A stretch of 33,460 nucleotides of DNA from Oscillospiraceae bacterium (GTDB lineage Bacteria; Bacillota; Clostridia; Oscillospirales; Oscillospiraceae), in NCBI GenBank assembly GCA_022801715.1, contig JAAWSV010000028.1, forward strand, positions 1-33,460, in the 5' to 3' direction. Positions 8,242 through 15,530 of the stretch are shown here, in pieces. The notes beneath the pieces are model-generated. The model worked only from the letters and a program-made list of their open reading frames with translations. It was not told the DNA's origin and did no database searches. Made by a program: the position numbers and the translations under genes. How positions within the stretch are numbered: position 1 is the stretch's first letter; each line of letters begins with the position of its first letter.

Positions 8242-8988
8242 ATGGTGCTGATGCTCACCGGGCGCGCGCAGGCGGCGGAGGTGGAGCTGGAGGGGGAGAT
8301 CGTGTCCTCCCGGACGGAGATCCGGGAGGGGACCGCCTACATACCTCTGCGGGAGCTGTCGGAGGCCGCGGGGGGCTGGACGCTCTTCTGGGATGAGGAG
8401 GCGGAGGCCGCGTCGGCGGAGGGGGAGCACTTCTCCCTGTACGTGCCCACTGACGGGTCCGCGCTTCTGGTGGAGGACGCGGTCTACACCGTAGGCGGAG
8501 CCTACCTCAAGGGCGGCAGCGTGTACGTGCCCCTCCGGGAGGTGGGGCGCCTGCTGGGCTTCGACGTCCGCTGGCAGGGGCCGGAGCGCCCTATCGCCCT
8601 CAGCCGGCGGCCGGCGGAGGTCAGCGAGGAGGACTTCTACTGGCTCTGCCGGATCATCAGCGCCGAGAGCCAGGGGGAGCCCCTGCTGGGACAGCTGGCT
8701 GTGGGGACGGTGGTGCTCAACCGGGTGGCCTGTCCCGACTTTCCAGACACCATCACCGACGTGATCTTCGACGAGGCCGGCGGCATTCAGTTCGAGCCGG
8801 TGGCCAACGGCGCGGTGTACTGGGAGCCCACCGCCCAGAGCGTCTTAGCCGCCCAGCTGGTCCTCAGCGGGGTCCGGGCCGCCGGAGAGAGTATGTTCTT
8901 CTACGCGCCGGCCCTCTCCGAGGGGATCTGGATCAACGAGAACCGGGAGCACTACATCACCATCGGATGTCACAAGTTCTACTTGTAA
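8242..8988 (+). CDS. Cell-wall hydrolase, SleB/CwlJ type, with copper-amine-oxidase-like N-domain; natural start interrupted
   Basis: The product has a CuAO-N-like repeat domain ('REGTAYIPLRELSEAAG', 'GSVYVPLREVGRLLGF', residues ~27-112). A SleB/CwlJ hydrolase domain follows with 'IISAESQGEPLLGQLAVGTV' carrying the catalytic-type Glu, then 'VLNRV' and 'FPDTITDVIF'. SleB-like enzymes cleave spore-cortex or wall peptidoglycan outside the membrane. The best start is the ATG at 8203, with GGAGGGG upstream and the frame M-K-stop-R-D followed by a perfect hydrophobic signal peptide and RAQA cleavage site. Codon 3 there is TGA. The remaining start at 8242 leaves only about seven hydrophobic residues and no basic N-region, so secretion may be impaired. 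This is either a recent nonsense mutation (one base from TGG) or a sequencing error. Confidence 0.8.
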   Translation: MVLMLTGRAQAAEVELEGEIVSSRTEIREGTAYIPLRELSEAAGGWTLFWDEEAEAASAEGEHFSLYVPTDGSALLVEDAVYTVGGAYLKGGSVYVPLREVGRLLGFDVRWQGPERPIALSRRPAEVSEEDFYWLCRIISAESQGEPLLGQLAVGTVVLNRVACPDFPDTITDVIFDEAGGIQFEPVANGAVYWEPTAQSVLAAQLVLSGVRAAGESMFFYAPALSEGIWINENREHYITIGCHKFYL

Positions 8989-9011
8989 AATAGGCATGGC
9001 AGGTCTACAAT
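8983..9011 (+). promoter_or_regulatory. Candidate promoter of the TIGR04255 gene, overlapping a long inverted repeat
   Basis: TTGTAA (8983-8988, coinciding with the last Leu codon and stop of the hydrolase gene) and TACAAT (9006-9011) have a 17-base spacer. The -10 lies inside the inverted repeat at 8994-9051. Confidence 0.5.
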
Positions 9012-9051
9012 ATAGGTATCAAGATACCAATATTGGGAGGACCTGCCATGC
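8994..9051. repeat. Long nested inverted repeat covering promoter, ribosome site and start codon
   Basis: Outer arms 8994-9005 and 9040-9051 are perfect 12-bp complements. Inner arms 9008-9020 and 9023-9035 are 13-bp complements with one mismatch around an AA loop. The ribosome site GGGAGG (9035-9040) and the ATG at 9048 lie in the right half. It could act as a double operator, or as a start-occluding mRNA hairpin in transcripts entering from upstream. Confidence 0.8.
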
Positions 9052-9839
9052 TGTTTTCTGACCGTCCCCGGCAGCACTACGCCCGCAGCGCCCTGCGGGA
9101 GGTGATCTGCCAGCTCCGCTTCCCCACCATTCTCTCCATCGCCGCCAACGAGCCGGCGGCCTTTCAGGAGGCCATCCGCCACGCCTTCCCCCGGTACGCC
9201 CGGAAAATGGACAACCCGCCCCCCAGGACGGCGGTGGTCAACGGCGTGCCCCAGCTGGTCCCGTCCCCGCCGGTGGTCAACTACCACTTCCTCTCCGCCG
9301 ACAGCCGCTGGAAGCTGAACCTCACCAGCGAGTTCATCTCCCTGTCCACCCTGTCCTACGACGGCTGGGAGAGCTTCGGCGGGACGCTGGACCTGCCCCT
9401 GGCCCAGTTCATCCGCCTCTACCAGCCCGCCTTCTTCCAGCGGATCGGCCTCCGGTACGTGAACCTGTTCTCCCGCCGGGACTTGGGACTGGAGGGCACC
9501 CCCTGGCGGGAGCTGTTCGCCCCGCCCTATTTGGGCCCGCTGGCGGAGGAGGACGTGCCGGAGGAGCGGCTGGTGCAGTCCAAGGTAAACTTCGGCCTCC
9601 GTCTGGACAGCAGCTGCCAGGCCAAGGTCCACGCCGGACCGGGCCTGGTGAAATCCACCCAGCCCGGAGCGGTGCAGGACAACGAGGTGAAATTCGTGCT
9701 GGACCTGGACCTCTCCATGGGCGGAGAGCTCTCCCCCATGCTGGCCGCCGGCGCCTTGGAGACCCTCCACGGCCACGCCGCGCCGCTGTTCGAGGGAGCG
9801 GTTACGGATGTCCTGCGGGAGGCACTGGAGTTGGGTTGA
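9048..9839 (+). CDS. TIGR04255 family protein
   Basis: This 263-residue protein starts at the ATG at 9048, with GGAGG seven bases upstream; a TTG at 9033 in the same frame would place the ribosome site inside the gene. The N-terminus 'ARSALREVICQLRFP' and the later 'FFQRIGLRYVNLF' are characteristic of the sporadically distributed TIGR04255 family, whose biochemical function is unknown. No signal peptide, membrane helix or catalytic motif is seen. The rest, including 'LSTLSYDGWESF' and a C-terminal helix 'LFEGAVTDVLREAL', fits the family's usual ~250-270 residue length. Two unrecognised genes follow in the same direction, suggesting a three-gene unit. The start sits inside a large inverted repeat, so expression is probably regulated. 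Confidence 0.85.
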   Translation: MLFSDRPRQHYARSALREVICQLRFPTILSIAANEPAAFQEAIRHAFPRYARKMDNPPPRTAVVNGVPQLVPSPPVVNYHFLSADSRWKLNLTSEFISLSTLSYDGWESFGGTLDLPLAQFIRLYQPAFFQRIGLRYVNLFSRRDLGLEGTPWRELFAPPYLGPLAEEDVPEERLVQSKVNFGLRLDSSCQAKVHAGPGLVKSTQPGAVQDNEVKFVLDLDLSMGGELSPMLAAGALETLHGHAAPLFEGAVTDVLREALELG

Positions 9840-9868
9840 AATAAGGAATGAGGAGTTAGCGTGAAAAT

Positions 9869-10462
9869 ATGGGGAATTTAGATCAACAAAGCGCGGAGGT
9901 TTTGGCGAAAATGCGGCAGTCCAAGACGCCGGGGGGAAGGGCGGTCCATCTGTCCGCCTTTGCCGCCAAGGCCCAGCGGGAGGGGCTTTTGTCCCTGTAT
10001 GAGCACTACCTCTTGATGGGGGAGGCGCTGGGGCTGGAGCGGGAGAGCTGCGTACAGCCCGCCTATGGGCGGCGGGTGCAGATCAGCGACCTGCTGAAGG
10101 CCATGAATATGCGGATGATGGCCCTGCTCTTCGGGGATGACGGCGCGGCGGCGCTGTGGGAGAGCTGGGGCCAGGAGGCCTTTCGGCTCAATCAGGAGCG
10201 GCGGAAGCACTACATCCTAAAGGACTATCCCGCCTTCCTGCGCGCCGAGGAACAGCCGGAGCGGCTAAAACAGCTGCTGGCCCTGCGGAGGAGCCGGAAA
10301 AAGCCCTTTGACGGCGGCCCCTACCACGACGAGTACTTTCCCTATGACCAGTGCGCCTATGAGGAGCTGCTGCTCCAGGGCCGCCGCTTCTCAGAGGCGG
10401 ACAGGCGGCTAAGCGGCGAGACAGAGAATCTGCTGGTAGAGCTGAGTTTGCTGGAGGAGTGA
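9869..10462 (+). CDS. Unrecognised cytoplasmic protein, second gene of TIGR04255 unit
   Basis: This 197-residue protein has no family that I recognise. It is highly charged (Arg, Glu, Lys), without signal peptide or membrane segment, and appears largely helical. A notable segment is 'YHDEYFPYDQCAYEELLLQGRRFSEADR' (positions not to be read as a known motif). The start ATG at 9869 lies about 16 bases after GAGGAG, which is a long spacing. The intergenic sequence contains a GAGGAGTTAG word similar to the tail after glpK. It ends with TGA at 10460-10462, six bases before the next gene's ATG at 10468, so the two are very likely co-translated. Confidence 0.65.
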   Translation: MGNLDQQSAEVLAKMRQSKTPGGRAVHLSAFAAKAQREGLLSLYEHYLLMGEALGLERESCVQPAYGRRVQISDLLKAMNMRMMALLFGDDGAAALWESWGQEAFRLNQERRKHYILKDYPAFLRAEEQPERLKQLLALRRSRKKPFDGGPYHDEYFPYDQCAYEELLLQGRRFSEADRRLSGETENLLVELSLLEE

Positions 10463-10467
10463 GCATC

Positions 10468-11178
10468 ATGGGTGCGTTTGCGCTGATTGAGGAGAAGCAG
10501 TACGAGGCGTTCTGTACGCTGTACGAGGAGAGCGCCCATCTCCGCGCGGAGCGGGCGGAGCTGGCGGATTTGATGCCGGGGAATTACGCCATCGCCCTCC
10601 TGGGAGCGGGGCGGTACGAGGCGGCGGCGGCCTTCTGCCGGCGGCAGATCGAGAAGGACCGGAGCGGTGCGCGGGATCGAAGCTCCTCCGCGTCCTTTAT
10701 TGCTTTGGGCATCGCCTATCTGGCCTTGGGACAGGGGGCGGAGGCCCTGTCGGCGCTGGCGGAGGGGACCAAAGCGTTCTATCAGGACAGCTCCCGGACG
10801 GAGGCCCCCCTCCTGCTCTGGTGCGCGGCGGTACTGCTGGAGGACAGGGCGGCGAAGCGGGAGGCCAAGAAGCTGCTGAACGCCCGGCTGCGGCGGCAGT
10901 CCCTTGAGTCGCGGGAGTCTGCCGCCGCCCGGTTTCTGACAGGCAAATGCGGCGGCGAGGTCCTGCTTCAGGAGGTGGACACCCTGCCCCCCGTACTCCG
11001 GGAGCGCAAGCGGGTGCTGGCGCTGCTGTGCTTGGCGGCGGCGGCCCAAGAGGCCGGGGAGACGGCGGCGTATCAGTCGCGGCTCCAGGAGGCCGTGGGA
11101 CTGTACGCGCGGTGCCCCGCTGTGGTGATGGAGCTCCCCTACCACTTGGCGGAGCTGTGCCTGACAGGAGAGCGGTAA
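10468..11178 (+). CDS. Helical-repeat (TPR-like) protein of unknown function
   Basis: This 236-residue protein starts at the ATG at 10468; GGAGG at 10453-10457 fits that start better than the upstream GTG at 10459, which overlaps the preceding stop. The sequence alternates Ala/Leu-rich helices with repeated patterns such as 'YAIALLGAGRYEAAAAFCRRQI', 'LGIAYLALGQGAEALSALAEG' and 'LCLAAAAQEAGETAAYQSRLQEAVGLYA'. These have the spacing of tetratricopeptide repeats, suggesting a protein-protein scaffold. No enzyme motif is present. It is the last gene of the TIGR04255 unit, closed by the bidirectional terminator at 11182-11216. Confidence 0.65.
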   Translation: MGAFALIEEKQYEAFCTLYEESAHLRAERAELADLMPGNYAIALLGAGRYEAAAAFCRRQIEKDRSGARDRSSSASFIALGIAYLALGQGAEALSALAEGTKAFYQDSSRTEAPLLLWCAAVLLEDRAAKREAKKLLNARLRRQSLESRESAAARFLTGKCGGEVLLQEVDTLPPVLRERKRVLALLCLAAAAQEAGETAAYQSRLQEAVGLYARCPAVVMELPYHLAELCLTGER

Positions 11179-11181
11179 AAA

Positions 11182-11216
11182 CCGCCGGCGTGCCCCATTG
11201 CACACCGGCGGCTTTT
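11182..11216. terminator. Bidirectional intrinsic terminator
   Basis: CCGCCGG (11182-11188) pairs with CCGGCGG (11205-11211), extended by GTG/CAC. TTTT (11213-11216) follows on the plus strand, and AAAAA (11177-11181) gives a T run on the minus strand. It serves both the unknown gene ending at 11178 and the MerR gene ending at 11220. Confidence 0.8.
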
Positions 11217-11219
11217 CCA

Positions 11220-11591
11220 TCAGCTCTCCCCACTCTCCTCCAGCGCCTTTCGATACCAATCCATCTTCCCCTCCAGCGCCCTTTGATGCTCCTGCAATTG
11301 GACAATCTGCCCGCTCAGCCGCGCCTGATGGTCGATGAGCATAGCCAGCCGCGCCGATGTTGTGGCCTCCCCCTGGGCACGGAGCTGGGCGAAGCGGCGA
11401 ATCTCCCGCAGGGGCATCCCGGTCTCCTTCAGCCGGCGGATAAAGGCCGCCCAAGCCGCGTCCCGCTCCGTATACACCCGCCGGTTGGCCTGACTGCGTG
11501 CCGGGGACAGAAGTCCCTCCTGCTCATAGTAGCGCAGGGTGTGGACACTAAGCCCCGTCAGCTCAGAAAATTTCCCGATGGAACAGAACAT
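11220..11591 (-). CDS. MerR family transcriptional regulator
   Basis: This 123-residue MerR protein has the N-terminal winged helix 'FSELTGLSVHTLRYYEQEGLLSPARSQANRRVYTERD' (residues ~8-45), a second helical pair 'FIRRLKETGMPLREIRRFAQL', and the long dimerisation helix at ~75-115 (QARLSGQIVQLQEHQRALEGKM). There is no C-terminal cysteine pair, so metal sensing is unlikely; the type resembles AdhR-like regulators that respond to small organic electrophiles. It is divergent from the short-chain dehydrogenase gene. The 78-base gap carries a promoter with the 19-base spacer that MerR proteins remodel, so the dehydrogenase is its likely target. Confidence 0.92.
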   Translation of the reverse strand: MFCSIGKFSELTGLSVHTLRYYEQEGLLSPARSQANRRVYTERDAAWAAFIRRLKETGMPLREIRRFAQLRAQGEATTSARLAMLIDHQARLSGQIVQLQEHQRALEGKMDWYRKALEESGES

Positions 11592-11607
11592 TTTTTCGCC
11601 CTCCCCC

Positions 11608-11638
11608 TTGACATCGAGTATACTCTACATTGTACACT
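11608..11638 (+). promoter_or_regulatory. MerR-type promoter/operator of the dehydrogenase gene
   Basis: TTGACA (11608-11613) and TACACT (11633-11638) are separated by 19 bases, the elongated spacer typical of MerR-activated promoters. A perfect 10-bp palindrome GAGTATACTC (11616-11625) lies within the spacer and is the likely operator. Confidence 0.8.
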
Positions 11639-11669
11639 GTTCCCAACCAAAACACAAGGAGGCTTTCCC

Positions 11670-12452
11670 ATGGAGAAAACATACACTGTCATCACCGGGG
11701 CCAGCTCCGGCATCGGCCGGGCGGCGGCGCTGGCCTTCGCCGGCCGGGGCCACCACCTGATCGTCTGCGCCCGCCGGGAGGAGGGGCTCGCGCGCCTGCG
11801 GGAGGAGATCGGCGCGCTGTATCCCGAGGCGGACGTGGTGATCCTGACCGCGGACCTGTCCCAGCCGGAGGAGGTCTATCGGTTCTACGAGGCGGCCAGC
11901 GCCTACCCCCTGCGCCTCTGGATCAACAGCGCCGGCTTCGGGGACTACGGAGCGGTGTCCCAAGGGGACCCCGGAAAGTACGAGGCCATGCTCCAGCTGA
12001 ACGCCTCCGCCCTGACCGTCCTCTCCGCCCTCTTCGCCCGGGACTACCGGGACTGCCCGGGGGCCCAGCTCATCAACATCTCCTCCGCCGGGGGGTACAC
12101 CATCGTGCCAAACGCGGTGGTCTACTGCGCCACCAAGTTCTACGTCAGCGCCTTCACCGAGGGCCTGTCCCAGGAGCTGAAAGCCTCCGGGGCCCAGCTG
12201 CGGGCCAAGGTACTGGCCCCCTCGGTGACAAAGACCGGCTTCGGCCAGGCGGCCACCGGAGACGCGGGGTACGACTACGACCAGCGGTTTGAAAAATACC
12301 ACACCGTAGAGGAGATGGCCGCCTTCCTGCTGGCGCTGTACGACAGCGAGGAGACCGTGGGCATCGTGGACCGCCGGACCTTCGGCTTCGCCCTGACCGC
12401 CCCCCGCTTCCCCTGCGCCGCCGGCGCCGGCCAGGGGCCGGTACTGCGCTGA
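11670..12452 (+). CDS. Short-chain dehydrogenase/reductase (SDR)
   Basis: This is a 260-residue classical SDR. The cofactor-binding TGxxxGIG motif is 'GASSGIG' (residues 10-16) with 'CARRE' after strand 2, which favours NADP(H). Asn111, Ser139 ('ISSAGG'), Tyr152 and Lys156 ('YCATK') form the catalytic tetrad. Such enzymes reduce carbonyls or oxidise alcohols in the cytoplasm. The substrate is unknown, but control by a MerR regulator of AdhR-like form suggests aldehyde or electrophile detoxification (inference). Start ATG 11670 has AAGGAGG about 7 bases upstream. A much longer open frame beginning at 10947 is a read-through artefact across the MerR gene. A 54-residue membrane protein gene follows after 41 bases. 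Confidence 0.93.
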   Translation: MEKTYTVITGASSGIGRAAALAFAGRGHHLIVCARREEGLARLREEIGALYPEADVVILTADLSQPEEVYRFYEAASAYPLRLWINSAGFGDYGAVSQGDPGKYEAMLQLNASALTVLSALFARDYRDCPGAQLINISSAGGYTIVPNAVVYCATKFYVSAFTEGLSQELKASGAQLRAKVLAPSVTKTGFGQAATGDAGYDYDQRFEKYHTVEEMAAFLLALYDSEETVGIVDRRTFGFALTAPRFPCAAGAGQGPVLR

Positions 12453-12493
12453 GTCACGATACACGAAAACAAATCCGATGGGAGGCCAGCACC

Positions 12494-12658
12494 ATGCGCT
12501 TGATCTCTATCCTTTTGCTCACCTTATTGGCGGGCTTCTTGGGGGATATTTTCATAGGCGGGCTTCTGCACTGGCACAGCGCCGGAGCGGTGACCGCCAT
12601 CGCCGTGATGGGAGCCTTCATCCTCCACGAGCTCCGCAGCGGCCAAGACGGCAAATAA
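12494..12658 (+). CDS. 54-residue two-helix membrane protein
   Basis: A short gene with a good ribosome site (GGGAGG about 8 bases before the ATG at 12494). The product starts MRLISILLLTLLAGFLGD and has two hydrophobic helices (residues ~3-24 and ~29-46) joined by 'LHWHSAG', ending in a short charged tail 'HELRSGQDGK'. I recognise no family. It sits 41 bases behind the SDR gene and ahead of a very strong terminator whose stem begins within its last codons, so it is probably the second gene of the MerR-controlled unit and acts in the membrane. Confidence 0.7.
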   Translation: MRLISILLLTLLAGFLGDIFIGGLLHWHSAGAVTAIAVMGAFILHELRSGQDGK

Positions 12659-12693
12659 GAGGCAGGCGGGGATTTCCCGCCTGCCTCTTATTT
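12653..12693. terminator. Very strong bidirectional terminator
   Basis: An 18-bp perfect stem (12653-12670 with 12676-12693) around a 5-base loop, with A- and T-rich ends on both sides. It separates the plus-strand SDR/small-membrane unit from the convergent VanY-like gene. Confidence 0.85.
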
Positions 12694-12707
12694 TAATCTC
12701 TCTCCGC

Positions 12708-13742
12708 CTAGGCCGCCGGCACCTGAGGCGGCTCACCCACGGAGGTGGTCTTGGTCACGGTCACAATAAAGCCGTCCAGGTTGTTGCCGGAGACGGTATA
12801 CTCCCCCTCCTCCGGCACCGGGACCTCCAGCCCCTCCACGTAGTAGATCTCGTACTCCACCCCGTCCACAGTGGTAAACAGGTGGTCCTCCAGGAAGGGG
12901 AACTCCTTCAGGTAGTCGATATACTCCTCATAGCAGAAGCCCTTCTCCACCACGAGATAGGAGTGGGGCACACCGATATACCGGAAGTGCCAGCTCTCGG
13001 GACCGATCTTGGTAAACGTCTCCTTCTCCTCGCTGTAGCGGAGGATGAAGCCGTACTTGTGGCAGTTGTCGGTGATCCACTTGCACTCACCCACGCCCTC
13101 AAAGTAGTCGCCCACCGTGGTGTTCCAAAGGTCCAGCGCGTAGCCGGTGTGGTGCTCGCTGCCGCCGGGCTGGGCCACAAAGCGCTGGGCGTGCTCCAGA
13201 CCGTTCCGGGCAGCGCTGCTGTCAAAGACCTTCTGCTGGAAGTCATAGGTCCGGTGACCGGAGACCACCATGATGTTCACCGCCCCGCCCTGGTCCGTGT
13301 AGTCCTTCATCATATCGTTGAGGTGGGACACGGTGACAGGCAGCAGGGAGGTCTCATAGTCCTTTGACATATAGCTGTTGTTCTTCTCGTGGATCACCAC
13401 CACCAGCTCCTCCGCCGCCCCCTCAGGGAAGGTGTAGGGCACGGCGTTGCTCACTAAAATCTGCTCGCCGCTCCCCATGTCCTGCTCGGTCATGGTGCGG
13501 ATGGTGTAGCCCTCATAGGGGTCCGGCTCCGGCTCCTCCGGCTCCTGGATGTCACCCTCCCCCTCCGTATCGCCGGGGTCCGCCGCGTCGCCCTGCGTCG
13601 GCTCCCCGTCACCGTCCAGGCCCTCACCGTCCCTGTCGCCGCAGCTGATCAGGAGGAGCACCATCCCGGTCAGCAGCAACAGCAGCAGCAGGAACAGCGG
13701 CGTCCGGTTTCTTCTCCGTCTTCTTCGTCTTGTCGCCATCAT
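12708..13742 (-). CDS. D-alanyl-D-alanine carboxypeptidase, VanY/M15B family
   Basis: This 344-residue protein has a basic N-terminus (RRRRRRRN), one hydrophobic segment ending in 'LLLISCG' that could be a lipobox, and a long acidic Gly/Pro/Glu linker (~residues 36-80). A C-terminal M15B metallopeptidase domain follows. Zinc and catalytic motifs are intact: 'SGHRT', 'SEHHTGYALD' (SxHxxGxAxD) and 'ESWHFRY' (ExxWH). VanY-type enzymes remove the terminal D-Ala from peptidoglycan stem peptides outside the membrane. The acidic linker would hold the domain away from the membrane. No vanRS-like genes are nearby, so a housekeeping or sporulation wall role is more likely than glycopeptide resistance. 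It has its own promoter at 13869-13841. Confidence 0.93.
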   Translation of the reverse strand: MMATRRRRRRRNRTPLFLLLLLLLTGMVLLLISCGDRDGEGLDGDGEPTQGDAADPGDTEGEGDIQEPEEPEPDPYEGYTIRTMTEQDMGSGEQILVSNAVPYTFPEGAAEELVVVIHEKNNSYMSKDYETSLLPVTVSHLNDMMKDYTDQGGAVNIMVVSGHRTYDFQQKVFDSSAARNGLEHAQRFVAQPGGSEHHTGYALDLWNTTVGDYFEGVGECKWITDNCHKYGFILRYSEEKETFTKIGPESWHFRYIGVPHSYLVVEKGFCYEEYIDYLKEFPFLEDHLFTTVDGVEYEIYYVEGLEVPVPEEGEYTVSGNNLDGFIVTVTKTTSVGEPPQVPAA

Positions 13743-13840
13743 GATCAGACCCTCTTCTGTGCGTTAGAATAGGAAGCCGTGCCAATAGATATTGCTCCAG
13801 CCTCCGAGGGCGTCAGCCCCCTGTTAATTTGACGCTCGCC

Positions 13841-13869
13841 AGTATAGCATAGTTCCAAAATTTACACAA
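13841..13869 (-). promoter_or_regulatory. Sigma-A promoter of the VanY-like gene
   Basis: On the minus strand TTGTGT (13869-13864) and TATACT (13846-13841) have a 17-base spacer. The leader to the ATG at 13742 is about 90 bases and contains a GC-rich stem around 13798-13822. Confidence 0.6.
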
Positions 13870-13878
13870 CAATTTTCC

Positions 13879-15336
13879 CTACTTCTTCTGCCCGGCCCGA
13901 TAGCGGTACAGCCCCCGGCCATAGGCCGCGCCGATGAGCACCGCCGCCACCGGCAGCAGGTTGATCCCCAGCTTCTGCCGGTAGCCCACGGCGAAGATCA
14001 CCAGCACGATCACCGGCAGAATCCAGGTGACATAGAACCGGGACCACCTGGGAAACCCGAGCCCCTTGCCCGCGTCGGCCTCCGCCAAAAAGGCGTCCCA
14101 GCCCCAGCCGCCCCTGGACACGCAGAACAGCAGGTACACCAGGGACCCCAGGGGCAGCAGGTTGTTGGAGACAATAAAGTCCTCCAGCCCCTGAATATCC
14201 CCCACCGGCGTGGTAAAGCCGCTCCAGAGGTTAAAGCCCAGAATGCAGGGCATGGACAGCACAATCAGCGCCGCGCCGTTGACGGCGATGGCCTTTTTCC
14301 TCGTCCAGCCCATGTCCATGGCGAAGGCGATGATGTTCTCAAACACGGCAATAATGGTGGACAGCGCCGCAAAGGACATAAAGAGGAAGAACAGCCCGCC
14401 CCAGAGATTCCCCAAGGGCATCTGGTTAAAGACGTTGGGCAGGGTGAGAAACACCAGCCCCACCCCCTCCCCGGGGTTCACGTCGAAGGCGAAGCAGGCG
14501 GGGAAGATGATCAGCCCCGCCACCAGCGCCACAAAGGTGTCCAGCAGGCTGACGCTGAGGGCCTCCCCGGCGAGGGAGCGGTCCCTGTCAATATAGCTGC
14601 CAAAGATGGCCAGGGCCCCGATCCCCAAGCTCAGGGTGAAGAAGGCTTGGCTCATGGCGTCATAGATCGCGGCGCCGAGGATCATGTTCCCCTCGCCGTC
14701 ATAGATCAGGTTGTGGAAATTGGGCACCAGATAGAAGCGGAGCCCCTCCGCGGCCCCCTCCAGCGTGACGCTGCGCACCGTCAGCACCAGCATCAGAAGC
14801 AGCAGGCAGGTCATCATCCACTTGGTGATCCGCTCCACCCCCTTCTGAAGCCCCAAGGAGCAGATGCCAAAGCCCAGCAGCGTCACCACCAGCATCCAGG
14901 CGGTCAGCGTCACCGGCTGGGAGAGCATCTCCCCGAACACGCCGTTGACGCCGGCGGCGTCCAGCCCCTGGAACTCGCCCATAAACATCTTGCAGGTGTA
15001 AATCAGCATCCAGCCGCCCACGGTGGTGTAGAACATCATCAAAAGGTAGTTGCCGGCCATAGCGCCATAGCGGTACCAGTGCCACCTGGATCCCTTTGGC
15101 TCCAGCACATTGAAGCTGAGGGCGGCGGACTTCCGGCTGGCCCGTCCCACGGCGAACTCCATCACCATAATGGGCAGTCCCATAATGGCGAGGAAGAGCA
15201 GGTATACCAGCACAAAGGCGGCCCCGCCGTACTTGCCCACGATATAGGGGAAGCGCCAAACATTGCCCAGCCCGATGGCACATCCCGCGGAGATCAGGAT
15301 GAAGCCCAGGCGGGAGGAAAACTTTTCTCTCTCCAT
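13879..15336 (-). CDS. Neurotransmitter:sodium symporter (NSS/SNF) family transporter
   Basis: This 485-residue transporter is the size of 12-helix bacterial NSS proteins such as LeuT and MhsT, which import amino acids with sodium. The hallmark TM1 motif 'GLGNVWRFPY' is at residues 22-31, followed by 'NGGAAF'-like 'YGGAAFVLVYLLF'. Later come 'AIYDAMSQAFFTLSLGIGALAIFGSY' (TM6 with its unwound substrate region) and 'FFLFMSFAALSTIIAVFENI' (TM8, sodium-site Ser/Thr). The start at 15336 has AAGGAG about 10 bases upstream. The gene is monocistronic, and its promoter at 15450-15422 lies beside a divergent acetyltransferase. The substrate, probably a neutral amino acid, is not determinable here. Confidence 0.95.
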   Translation of the reverse strand: MEREKFSSRLGFILISAGCAIGLGNVWRFPYIVGKYGGAAFVLVYLLFLAIMGLPIMVMEFAVGRASRKSAALSFNVLEPKGSRWHWYRYGAMAGNYLLMMFYTTVGGWMLIYTCKMFMGEFQGLDAAGVNGVFGEMLSQPVTLTAWMLVVTLLGFGICSLGLQKGVERITKWMMTCLLLLMLVLTVRSVTLEGAAEGLRFYLVPNFHNLIYDGEGNMILGAAIYDAMSQAFFTLSLGIGALAIFGSYIDRDRSLAGEALSVSLLDTFVALVAGLIIFPACFAFDVNPGEGVGLVFLTLPNVFNQMPLGNLWGGLFFLFMSFAALSTIIAVFENIIAFAMDMGWTRKKAIAVNGAALIVLSMPCILGFNLWSGFTTPVGDIQGLEDFIVSNNLLPLGSLVYLLFCVSRGGWGWDAFLAEADAGKGLGFPRWSRFYVTWILPVIVLVIFAVGYRQKLGINLLPVAAVLIGAAYGRGLYRYRAGQKK

Positions 15337-15421
15337 GGTGTGATTACTCCTTTTTTCTGCCCCAAAGGTTTATGGTAGATTGGTTTTGGAAACAAGGTGC
15401 TGCGGGGACAGAGATGGGGCT

Positions 15422-15450
15422 ATCATACCAAAGAATGGCGGAAAATGCAA
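15422..15450 (-). promoter_or_regulatory. Sigma-A promoter of the NSS transporter gene
   Basis: On the minus strand TTGCAT (15450-15445) and TATGAT (15427-15422) have a 17-base spacer. The start of transcription would be near 15415, giving a leader of about 80 bases. Confidence 0.6.
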
Positions 15451-15491
15451 GGGTAGAATCACAAGCCCCCCTTTCAGAAAAGCGCCGCCAG

Positions 15492-15530
15492 GGCATAATT
15501 CCGGCAGGTTCTGCAAAAGCCCATTGATAT
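15492..15530 (+). repeat. Copy 1 of a dispersed promoter-region repeat
   Basis: This 39-base segment upstream of the GNAT gene aligns without gaps to 33234-33272, upstream of the last gene in the window, with 32 of 39 identical bases including CAAAAGC and CATTGATAT. Both copies lead into a sigma-A promoter for an AT-richer gene. Confidence 0.7.

Noticed and set aside
10947-11669. Long N-terminal extension of the SDR frame
   Set aside because: Runs antisense through the MerR gene; the true start with AAGGAGG and the TGxxxGIG fold begins at 11670.
12708-13742. Glycopeptide-resistance vanY
   Set aside because: Catalytic motifs match VanY-type enzymes, but no vanRS, vanHAX or related genes are nearby and the long acidic linker is typical of housekeeping wall peptidases.
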